Assembly: GCA_017406985.1 (NCBI GenBank)
Contig: JAFQXL010000004.1
Span: forward strand, 309,708-373,707
Reading direction: 5' to 3'
Source of the DNA: Candidatus Saccharimonadota bacterium
GTDB taxonomy: Bacteria; Patescibacteriota; Saccharimonadia; Saccharimonadales; Saccharimonadaceae
DNA length: 64,000 nt
Shown here in pieces: positions 58,326-64,000 of the stretch (the stretch's first letter is position 1; each line of letters begins with the position of its first letter). The notes beneath the pieces are model-generated. The model saw only the letters and a list, made by a program, of their open reading frames with translations, was not told the DNA's origin and made no database searches. Both the position numbers and the translations under genes were made by a program.

Positions 58326-58362
58326 ATTTTATCAAAGATTTGATAAAAATTCAAGCATAAGC
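58326..58362 (-). promoter_or_regulatory. Promoter of the small transcription unit
   Basis: Minus strand: TTGAAT (58354-58349), 17 bp, TGa-TAAAAT (58331-58326). GCTTATGC lies directly upstream of the -35 (58362-58355). Confidence 0.75.
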
Positions 58363-58385
58363 ACTTTCGAAGAAAGTGCTTTTCA

Positions 58386-58417
58386 GCGGGCGGCGCCTCG
58401 CAAGTGAAAAAGTAAAC
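58386..58417 (+). repeat. Dispersed GC-rich/A-rich repeat, copy 1
   Basis: GCGGGCGGCGCCTCGCAAGT, then GAAAAAGTAAAC. It matches the minus strand of 61307-61276 at 27 of 32 positions. It lies upstream of an outward promoter in both places. Confidence 0.6.
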
Positions 58418-58426
58418 TTTTTGATA

Positions 58427-58454
58427 TTGCATTTTTAGTAAAATTTGATATAAT
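58427..58454 (+). promoter_or_regulatory. Promoter of a short RNA unit
   Basis: TTGCAT (58427-58432), 16 bp, TATAAT (58449-58454) with TGa. A terminator follows within 60 nt. Confidence 0.7.
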
Positions 58455-58460
58455 AGGATT

Positions 58461-58516
58461 ATCAATTCAACGGGATTACCTGATGCCTCGTTTCCGTAAA
58501 GAAGCGAGGAATATTT
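58461..58516 (+). ncRNA. Short RNA candidate with own promoter and terminator
   Basis: From a start near 58461 the transcript reaches CCTCGTTTC-CGTAAA-GAAGCGAGG (58486-58509) and AATATTTTT within about 56 nt. A 16-codon frame (ATG 58483) passes through the terminator and has no ribosome site, so a small RNA is more likely. It converges with the MazF-like gene and ends at its stop. Confidence 0.5.
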
Positions 58517-58951
58517 TTACTGATTTAAGTTAGTCCAAGCACGTTTTATCTCTTGAAATTTTTCCGTCCCAAGCTCACATATACGACTATATATTCTTGA
58601 ACTACTAATCGTCCTACTTTGATGTAGTGCAAGATACTGGTCTCTACCTTCGAAAAAGGTGCGATAATAAAAAGGCGGTGTATGTTCTTTGCTCGTAACT
58701 GGTATAACCTTAATTAAATACTCAGAATATCTTTTATAAATTAAAACTGGCCTGGAAAAGAATTGAGACTCTCCGTTTATTTCAGAACCAACATTTCTTC
58801 CAACCCCACACCACCAAATCTCGCCTTCTCTGGCCTGTTTATTGGTTTTCTTGAGGTCTAAACTTTTCTTCAAATTATTCCATTTGTCAAAAGTTATTTC
58901 TTCTTGAGCTACTTTCTCGAAGCCTCTTATTTTATTAGAATTATTTTTCAT
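58517..58951 (-). CDS. MazF/PemK-like endoribonuclease-type toxin, orphan
   Basis: The 144-aa protein has a MazF-fold core from residue 40: REGEIWWCGVGRNVGSEING, SRPVLIYKR, VIPVTSK and LALHQSRTISSSRIYSRI. The Arg and Ser/Thr positions used for mRNA cleavage in MazF (RPVL, VTS) are present. A 40-residue N-terminal extension (FEKVAQEEITFDKWNNLKKS) precedes it. No antitoxin gene of usual type is adjacent. Either the extension binds or blocks the active site, or the antitoxin lies elsewhere, or the short RNA at 58461-58516 is involved; all inference. The promoter (58982-59009) carries GCTTATGC. Confidence 0.75.
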   Translation of the reverse strand: MKNNSNKIRGFEKVAQEEITFDKWNNLKKSLDLKKTNKQAREGEIWWCGVGRNVGSEINGESQFFSRPVLIYKRYSEYLIKVIPVTSKEHTPPFYYRTFFEGRDQYLALHQSRTISSSRIYSRICELGTEKFQEIKRAWTNLNQ

Positions 58952-58981
58952 ATATCCCCATTTAATTAATGTGTGGGCGGA

Positions 58982-59017
58982 ACTATACTCCGATTTTTTA
59001 TTTTTGCAAGCATAAGC
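58982..59017 (-). promoter_or_regulatory. Promoter of the MazF-like gene
   Basis: Minus: TTGCAA (59009-59004), 16 bp, TATAGT (58987-58982). GCTTATGC (59017-59010) directly precedes the -35, as in the 58326-58362 promoter. GTTGTAAATAATACAAC (about 59051-59067) is a perfect inverted repeat further upstream. Confidence 0.65.
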
Positions 59018-59157
59018 AAGAAATATTTTAGTTTTTTACAGAGATATATGTTGTAAATAATACAACAAAATAGGCTTTTGGCTTTTGCTTATATAAAACG
59101 CTAATCTTTATTTAGTGCACTTTTTGGGATTTCTACCCCTGTTGAAGGGGGACAATT

Positions 59158-60969
59158 TTAGACACTGGCGCCGAGATATAGGATTTTGGCGTAGCCGTTT
59201 CCGGTTTTGCTGTAGTCTGATGTGGCGGTAGCGGAGACGTTGGTATTTGAGTTTGTTCTTGTTGCGGCAACGCTAGAGGTAGTACAGGAATAGCAGGTCA
59301 TATGTTTCGTGATTGTGCTAGTTGAAATTAGGTTTGAAGAACTGATGTAGCCGGAGCCACCAGACGACGACGTATAAACTGAACCTGCCCCTCCATACCA
59401 GCCTCCTCCACCTCCAGGGATAGCACTGCCATAACAGTCAGTTTTAGACGAGTCTGTAAAACAATCTGCAGTACCAGTTGCATAGCCAAAACCAGACGCC
59501 GTGAACGGCGGAATTTGGAGAAGATTTGTGCGGTTATAGCCTTGGCCACCGGCTAGTTGTGTTGCCACGGTAGGTTGAGTTGATCTGCCTGCACTAGCGC
59601 CTGATACCGAATTAACTCCACCGCCATGTCCGCCATACCCCTGCCAGCTACCACCGTAACGATGCACACTTCCGCCACCTCCGCCGCCTGCAACAATTAA
59701 GATTTCATTCGAGACGTAATAGGAGTTATTAGTTAAAGTGCCTTTATAGCTTTCGAGGTTTTTGAGTAGTCCAGAGACGGACGCGATATGAGTAGCTCCC
59801 CCGCCAGTAGCAGTCCTCCAAACATAAGAATCCGACAGCGACGCGCTTTCTTTACCACAGCCAGCTTGGCCTCCTCCATTATATCCTCCAGATTTGATTA
59901 CCCACGTCGTAGAGGTAGAGTCACAGGGAACGCCTTTCCCGCCAACGTTTATATATTTACTATCCTGTTTTTTTAGATTTATTACGCCGACCGAGTAAGC
60001 GCCATAGCCACCACTAAAAGCTGCGGAATTATACGTAGCCGTTCCGCCTTCCGCACCCCAAACCTCAAGTTTATAATATCCACCACACGGCGCAGTAAAG
60101 GTCTGTTCTCCTCCAGTATAGTCATAAGCATAAGGAGTGTTCTTAACCCAACAGGCACTAAGCGTAACCGTAAAGTTATTGTCTGGATTTGGATTAGCAG
60201 TTGTTTCTGTTCCGGTAAAATCTAAGGACCCATTGGACCATCCGCCAAAGATGTATCCAGATTTTGTAGTAGTATAGTTATTTAGATTTACTGTATCTCC
60301 ATAGTTAATGGATTGATCAGATATAGTACTTCCTCCATCAGTATTAAACTTTAATGTATAAGCAAGACATTCAGGAGCAACAGCAACCGTATATACTACA
60401 TCATTAGTATATGTACCAGAAGGAATAGTATTATCTAGCTTAACTCCATAGATAACATCAATATCTGTATTAGTTTCAGCTACTGTACTATAATAAAGAA
60501 CAGCTGGAGATGTATTTACCGGTACCTGGGAGAAAACCTTTCCACTTGTTTTAAAGCCCCAAGTATTATCAGTTAGTCCAGTAGTTACATCTCCAGCTAC
60601 AGCATCAATAGTTTTAACACCAGAATCAGACCCGGTGCGCGTCAAGGAGTTATTAGAAGCAGAGTTCGTATTTATATATACATAAGCTCCTTTAGTACAA
60701 GTAGAAGTAAACTTAATATTATTTGTATTAGTATATTCTGTTTGAGTATTAGTAGGAGTGATGGGAATAGTTACAGTATTATCATTAGAGATTGAAGCAT
60801 AATAGACAGAGCTACCTGCAGAGGCGGAAGTGGTGGTGGCTTCGCTTTTATTTGGTTCGGCAATTAAAAAGCTAATCAAGAGACCGATTAGCAAAAAGAA
60901 CGTAAAAGTAACGAGAATATTTAAAAATGTATTAAAGGTGCTGTTTGTTTTAGTGGAAAAGCTTGACAT
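59158..60969 (-). CDS. Glycine-rich anchored surface protein (expressed copy of inversion locus 2)
   Basis: The 603-aa protein has an N-terminal signal anchor (ILVTFTFFLLIGLLISFLIA), a Thr/Asn-rich beta domain, and a Listeria-Bacteroides (InlB-type) repeat (YTLKFNTDGGSTISDQSIN to YIFGGWSNGS). A large glycine-rich domain of the ALK/LTK-like bacterial type follows (YDYTGGEQTFTAPCGGYYKL, GGGATHIASVSG, ILIVAGGGGGG), ending SKTGNGYAKILYLGASV. It is a probable adhesin. Its last 350 residues are duplicated and diverged in the inverted cassette 61332-62402; the first 250 are unique. It has a strong promoter and a 245-nt folded leader. Confidence 0.85.
   Translation of the reverse strand: MSSFSTKTNSTFNTFLNILVTFTFFLLIGLLISFLIAEPNKSEATTTSASAGSSVYYASISNDNTVTIPITPTNTQTEYTNTNNIKFTSTCTKGAYVYINTNSASNNSLTRTGSDSGVKTIDAVAGDVTTGLTDNTWGFKTSGKVFSQVPVNTSPAVLYYSTVAETNTDIDVIYGVKLDNTIPSGTYTNDVVYTVAVAPECLAYTLKFNTDGGSTISDQSINYGDTVNLNNYTTTKSGYIFGGWSNGSLDFTGTETTANPNPDNNFTVTLSACWVKNTPYAYDYTGGEQTFTAPCGGYYKLEVWGAEGGTATYNSAAFSGGYGAYSVGVINLKKQDSKYINVGGKGVPCDSTSTTWVIKSGGYNGGGQAGCGKESASLSDSYVWRTATGGGATHIASVSGLLKNLESYKGTLTNNSYYVSNEILIVAGGGGGGSVHRYGGSWQGYGGHGGGVNSVSGASAGRSTQPTVATQLAGGQGYNRTNLLQIPPFTASGFGYATGTADCFTDSSKTDCYGSAIPGGGGGWYGGAGSVYTSSSGGSGYISSSNLISTSTITKHMTCYSCTTSSVAATRTNSNTNVSATATSDYSKTGNGYAKILYLGASV
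60155..60216 (-). repeat. 62-bp exact inverted repeat, left copy (locus 2)
   Basis: Exact inverted match to 61353-61414; homology extends from 60230 inward (GGTCCTTAGATTT) with one mismatch, then about 100 bp more at lower identity. It encodes TGTETTANPNPDNNFTVTLS. Confidence 0.9.
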
Positions 60970-61215
60970 GTTATACTCCTATTTTTTATATAGGTAGCAC
61001 CTCAGCCTCCACTCATCTAAAGAAGCAATAAGGCGCCACTAGGGTGCATACATCTCTACAGACTAACAAATCTCGGCATAGCCTAAATCCATTAGGTAAA
61101 GTTGTCCTAATGACGCCTTTGTTGTTCCTAATGGATAGATTTATTAACCTCTAGTTGTAGATATGCGCCTATTTTTTATAAAAATAGGATTTGTTAATCT
61201 GATAAAAATGTATGC
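60970..61215 (-). ncRNA. Large multi-stem 5' leader of the surface gene
   Basis: From the expected start (about 61215) the RNA closes on itself. ATGTATGCA (61208-61216) pairs with TGCATACAT (61045-61053). GATTTGTTAATCT (61188-61200) pairs with AGACTAACAAATC (61060-61072) over 13 bp with one G-U. Inside are CCTATTTTTTATAAAAATAGG (61168-61188) and CCTAATGGAT/ATCCATTAGG (61127-61136, 61087-61096). Downstream are GGCGCC, a GGTGC/GCACC pair and a 4-codon upstream frame before the ribosome site GGAG. Not a class I recognise. Confidence 0.6.
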
Positions 61216-61221
61216 AACTTT

Positions 61222-61251
61222 ATTATAACCCAAAACTATTCGATATTTCAA
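61222..61251 (-). promoter_or_regulatory. Promoter of the 60969-59158 surface gene
   Basis: Minus: TTGAAA (61251-61246), 18 bp, TATAAT (61227-61222). It lies inside the putative invertible segment. Confidence 0.75.
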
Positions 61252-61275
61252 GTCTTGAATTTTGTCATTTTTATT

Positions 61276-61307
61276 GTTTAGTTTTTTGCTTGCGAGCCGA
61301 CGCCCGC
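61276..61307 (-). repeat. Dispersed GC-rich/A-rich repeat, copy 2
   Basis: On the minus strand GCGGGCGTCGGCTCGCAAGC, then AAAAAACTAAAC; 27 of 32 positions equal 58386-58417. It lies upstream of the surface-gene promoter. Confidence 0.6.
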
Positions 61308-61331
61308 CGGAAAGGCCGTTTATCCGGATAG

Positions 61332-62402
61332 ATTAAACGGTCCTTAGATTTCACCGGAACAGAAACAACTGCTAATCCAAATCCAGACAATAACTTTACG
61401 GTTACGCTTAGTGCTTGTTGGGTGAAATCTAGTGCTTATGCTTATGACTATACTGGAGGAGAACAAACCTTTACTGCTCCTTGTGGTGGATATTATAAGT
61501 TGGAGGTGTGGGGGGCGAGCGGCGCAGACGGATGGAATAGTTGGACGACTAAAATTTATCAGAAAACATTAGGAAAGGGCGCCTATGTTGCCGGTTCGAT
61601 AAAAGTTAATAAAAATAATCCGTTATATATTTATGTAGGCGGAGCGGCAACAAAACTCACGGGTTATTCAGACGCGCCAGGGGGATATAACGGTGGTGGT
61701 GGCGGTTGCAAGGCAGTTGACGGCGATGATGCGGCCGGAGCAGGAGGAGGTTCGACGGATATACGTGTAATCTCTGGGGAATGGAACGATGATAATTCCT
61801 TAAGAAGTCGGATACTTGTTGCGGGCGGTGGTGGTGGCTCTCACCTTACTCTTGATACCGCCACTCTTTATGAACAGGGTAGACATGCCGGAGGAATTTC
61901 GGTAGTTGGTCAGATTTCCGGCAAAACTGATAGCGATATTTGGTCGCCTACGGTAAATCAGACAACCGGCGGGGCTTTTGGGTATGGAGCTACCGGCATT
62001 TGCCCCAGTGGTGCCGGACATAGCGGAGGAGGAGGTGGATGGTATGGCGGAGAAGCAAAATCCACAGGCAATGAAAATGACGGCGCCGGTGGCTCTTCCT
62101 ACATCTCCGGTCATACGGGCGCAGTAGGGGTAACGTCTACGTCTGATAGTTCTCCTAAGACTGGATGTACAACCGGAACTACAAATAACACTTGTAGTCT
62201 AACGCCATATATAAATCCTGCTACTGGAACTTATTATACATTTACTAATACAGTAATGATAGATGGGGCAGGATATGCTTGGACGAACACAAAAGGTTCC
62301 CTACAGCAGATGCCGAATCCGAGTGGTGGATATTACGCGAGCGGAGTCGGACATAGCGGAAACGGTTATGCGAAGATAACATATCTTGGAACTACAATCT
62401 AG
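61332..62402 (+). pseudogene. Silent 5'-less cassette of the glycine-rich surface protein
   Basis: The frame is open for about 355 codons to TAG 62402 but has no ATG, no ribosome site and a TAG at 61329-61331. From 61339 it reads SLDFTGTETTANPNPDNNFT and on, identical to the middle of the 59158-60969 protein, then the glycine-rich domain with a different interior (KIYQKTLGKGAYVAGSIKV, GGGSTDIRVISG, RILVAGGGGGSHLTLD) and the shared ending GNGYAKITYLGTTI. A GTG at 61422 is in frame but would produce no signal sequence. I read it as a donor cassette expressed only after inversion. Confidence 0.75.
61353..61414 (+). repeat. 62-bp exact inverted repeat, right copy (locus 2)
   Basis: Exact inverted match to 60155-60216, at the start of the silent cassette. 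Confidence 0.9.
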
Positions 62403-62433
62403 AAAAAACTTACCGTCGATAAAACGGTAAGTT
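62403..62433 (-). terminator. Terminator of yebC
   Basis: AACTTACCGT/ACGGTAAGTT stem (62408-62433), followed on the minus strand by TTTTTTC; just beyond the yebC stop and also usable for the cassette end. Confidence 0.85.
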
Positions 62434-62452
62434 CTGGCAAAACGCTATATTA

Positions 62453-63154
62453 TTAAGCGGCGTTCGTGAAGACGTTAACGACGTCGTCAAGGTCGTCGAC
62501 TGCGTCGAGAAGCTTGTTTACCTTCTCTTCGTCTTCCCCTTCGACTGGGACGGTCGTGTTCGGAACATATTTAAGTTCGGCGCTTGAAACGGTCATACCA
62601 GCATCAATTAAGTTCTGACGAACTTTCATTAAATCAGTCGGGCCAGTAATAATTTCAATTCCATCTTCCTCTTCCGACGCATCCTCTGCGCCAGCCTCTA
62701 ACGCCGTCATTAAGGCCTCTTCGCCTTTATCAGAGATAAAAATCACGCCTTTTCGCTCAAATTGGAACATAACCGAGCCAGGATCAGCCATACGTCCACC
62801 GTTCTTATCAAGAGTATGGCGAACTTCAGGCATAGTGCGATTTTTATTATCGGTTGCGACTTCGATAATAATTCCGACGCCGGCCGGGCCATAAGCTTCG
62901 TAAGTTTCTTCAATAAGAGCAGCGCTATTTTTATCGGCAGCACGAGCAATTGCGCGTTCGATATTCGCTTTCGGCATGTTTGCGTGACGAGCTTTCTCAA
63001 GCACCATCGCGAGAGATGGGTTCATTGCCGGATCTTGTCCAGCGCGAGCCGCAATAGCGATTTGATTTCCAATTTTAGTAAAGAGCGCGCCGCGTTTCGC
63101 ATCAACGACCGCTTTCTGGCGCTTCGTAGTTTCCCATTTACTATGTCCTGACAT
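62453..63154 (-). CDS. yebC: YebC/PmpR-family translation/transcription factor
   Basis: The 233-aa protein is full length: start MSGHSKWETTKRQKAVVDAK, RGALFTKIGNQIAIAAR, and RHANMPKANIERAIARA, the YebC N-domain, followed by EAYGPAGVGIIIEVATDNKN and the two C-terminal alpha/beta domains. YebC proteins are reported as regulators and as factors easing ribosome stalling. Extended -10 TGaTATAAT (63204-63199, minus) and ribosome site TGAGGA. It is unrelated to the surface pair next to it. Confidence 0.94.
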   Translation of the reverse strand: MSGHSKWETTKRQKAVVDAKRGALFTKIGNQIAIAARAGQDPAMNPSLAMVLEKARHANMPKANIERAIARAADKNSAALIEETYEAYGPAGVGIIIEVATDNKNRTMPEVRHTLDKNGGRMADPGSVMFQFERKGVIFISDKGEEALMTALEAGAEDASEEEDGIEIITGPTDLMKVRQNLIDAGMTVSSAELKYVPNTTVPVEGEDEEKVNKLLDAVDDLDDVVNVFTNAA

Positions 63155-63242
63155 ATTATTTCCTCAAAAATTAAAGTTTTTAAAATATCTTTAGATATAT
63201 TATATCATAAAATTACGACTGGTAAAACCTCTAAAAATGTGG

Positions 63243-63289
63243 TAAAATATGTTTTAGTGGGCAAGCGTTGAGGAGCGCTTGTTTTTAGT
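63243..63289 (+). promoter_or_regulatory. Promoter and possible attenuator before the pyrophosphatase gene
   Basis: TGg-TAAAAT (-10 at 63243-63248). The leader then holds CAAGCG-N8-CGCTTG (63262-63281) followed by TTTTTA: an intrinsic terminator 40 nt before the ribosome site GGAGG. This suggests transcription attenuation of the gene. Confidence 0.55.
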
Positions 63290-63326
63290 AGCAGACAAGT
63301 ACATTTAAAATTAAGGAGGTGGGTTT

Positions 63327-64000
63327 ATGGAACAGATACTAATGTTGGTTCTGCTCGTAGTTATCGCTGCGATTTCAATGGCGATGAAAAACTACTTTAA
63401 CATTAAGCGCCCGAAGAAAATTCTGCCGGACGAAGAGAAGATTCAAGAGATGAGCGACCTTTCTGCGATTATTCGCGAGGGAGCGAAGACTTTCATGATC
63501 ACAGAGTATAAGATAATTGTCGTGGTAGTTTTATCGCTTGCGGCGGTTTTCTCGCTTTTTATCGAAGTGTCTTCTGGACTAACGTTCATATTGGGGGCTA
63601 TGATGAGCTCGGCGGCTTGTATTCTCGGGATGGTCAGTGCAACTCATGCGAACTATCGAGTAGCAAGACGAGCTTTTAGATGCGAGAAAGTTGGGCGAAC
63701 AGTTCGAACAGCCTTAAAGGGCGGATGTGTCAGCGGTCTTTCGGTAGAGGCTTTTGGGATTCTCGGACTAATTATTATCCTTTTTGTCTCTGGCGGAATC
63801 GACCTTGACGCACAATCACATGGTTTCCTAATCAACTTTGCATGCAACCCGATTACGATGAGGCTAACAACTTATTCACTGGGATGCTCGTTAGTTGCGA
63901 TGTTTAACCGCGTTGCCGGCGGTAATTACACAAAAGCTGCCGACATTAGCGCAGACATCGTAGGAAAGATTAGGATGGACATGCCCGAAGACGACAGCAG
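63327..64000 (+). CDS. hppA: Membrane-bound proton/cation-translocating pyrophosphatase (3' end beyond window)
   Basis: 224 codons are visible. The N-terminal span (ILMLVLLVVIAAISMAM) is followed by the family motif MSDLSAIIREGAKTFMITEY, and later spans (LTFILGAMMSSAACILG, AFGILGLIIILFVSGG). The active-site loop GGNYTKAADISADIVGKIRM-DMPEDDS is the hydrolytic centre, whose Lys and Asp residues bind Mg-pyrophosphate. The usual GGIFTKAADVGADLVG is slightly altered (GGNYTKAADISADIVG). It pumps H+ or Na+ using PPi. The coupling ion cannot be read from this part. Confidence 0.9.
   Translation, partial: MEQILMLVLLVVIAAISMAMKNYFNIKRPKKILPDEEKIQEMSDLSAIIREGAKTFMITEYKIIVVVVLSLAAVFSLFIEVSSGLTFILGAMMSSAACILGMVSATHANYRVARRAFRCEKVGRTVRTALKGGCVSGLSVEAFGILGLIIILFVSGGIDLDAQSHGFLINFACNPITMRLTTYSLGCSLVAMFNRVAGGNYTKAADISADIVGKIRMDMPEDDS

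Larger units (their letters stand above)
60231..61338. other. Putative invertible segment (locus 2): N-terminal half, leader and promoter
   Basis: This 1108-bp segment between the two homology edges carries the promoter, the 245-nt leader, the ATG and the first about 247 codons of the surface gene. Inversion would fuse these in frame (GG TCC TTA GAT) to the plus-strand cassette. In the present orientation an in-frame TAG (61329-61331) lies 9 nt before the cassette edge. Confidence 0.6.

Noticed and set aside
58066-58362. tmRNA, SRP RNA, 6S or RNase P RNA
   Set aside because: None of the conserved core motifs of these RNAs is found; no tRNA-like end.
60970-61338. Group II intron or insertion sequence in the leader of the adhesin gene
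   Set aside because: No reverse-transcriptase or transposase frame, no terminal inverted repeats with target duplication, and no domain V-like hairpin.
61422-62402. A normal 326-aa gene starting at GTG 61422
   Set aside because: Homology to the other copy extends 83 bp further upstream without a start; no signal sequence or ribosome site.
1-64000. UGA recoded as glycine (Gracilibacteria/Absconditabacteria)
   Set aside because: radA and nrdG end at UGA at the family-expected length.

Overview
The window looks like chromosomal DNA of a small-genome, Gram-positive-walled bacterium of the Candidate Phyla Radiation, most probably a Saccharibacteria (TM7) relative. This is inferred from gene content and style: a very short TsaB, a VirB6/TrbL-like multi-membrane protein, LPXTG-type surface proteins, FemX, a class A PBP, a CIRCE-controlled clpC, tightly overlapping operons and many leaderless genes behind extended -10 promoters (TGnTATAAT). 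UGA is used as a normal stop (radA, nrdG), so this is not a UGA-recoding lineage.

Layout. 1-6.0 kb: two head-to-head copies of a two-gene membrane module (single-span protein plus VirB6-like protein). Only the right copy has a promoter and start codon. 6.0-16.3 kb: accessory surface and membrane genes: a repeat-bearing LPNTG protein, a Pro-rich anchored protein with a structured leader, a charged 199-aa protein, and a VTC / DUF4956 / beta-helix operon. 16.4-49.2 kb: mostly housekeeping: radA-ruvC, ruvB, rubrerythrin, clpP, clpC, tsaE-tsaB, tpiA, tyrS, a class A PBP, a ZIP transporter, galU, gpmI, pgi, tRNA-Leu, rplK, an envelope polysaccharide operon with recJ, femX and priA. 49.2-58.0 kb: anaerobic ribonucleotide reductase nrdD-nrdG under NrdR boxes, a TetR-like regulator, a shortened Mur-ligase-like protein, tRNA-Ser, pyrC, tRNA-Arg and aspS. 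58.0-64 kb: a MazF-like protein, a second head-to-head pair of surface-protein genes around a shared N-terminal half, yebC and the start of a membrane pyrophosphatase.

Main discovery. Two unrelated loci (about 1.2-1.5 kb and 60.1-61.4 kb) share one architecture. An intact gene runs outward from a central segment that carries its promoter, start codon and N-terminal coding part. On the other side of that segment, in inverted orientation, lies a cassette that is homologous from a precise point onward, has an in-frame stop just before that point and has no start of its own. Inverted repeats (13 bp exact at locus 1, 62 bp exact at locus 2) sit at the junctions. Inverting the central segment would make a perfect in-frame fusion to the silent cassette and silence the present gene. 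I propose these are DNA-inversion switches exchanging the outer parts of surface or secretion proteins. A third remnant of the locus 2 C-terminus lies behind nrdG. No recombinase is visible in the window.

The rest includes several structured, unrecognised 5' leaders (near 10.3, 14.4 and 61.1 kb), a promoter-associated GCTTATG/GCATAAG motif shared by accessory genes, and a set of leaderless housekeeping genes with constant -10-to-ATG spacing.
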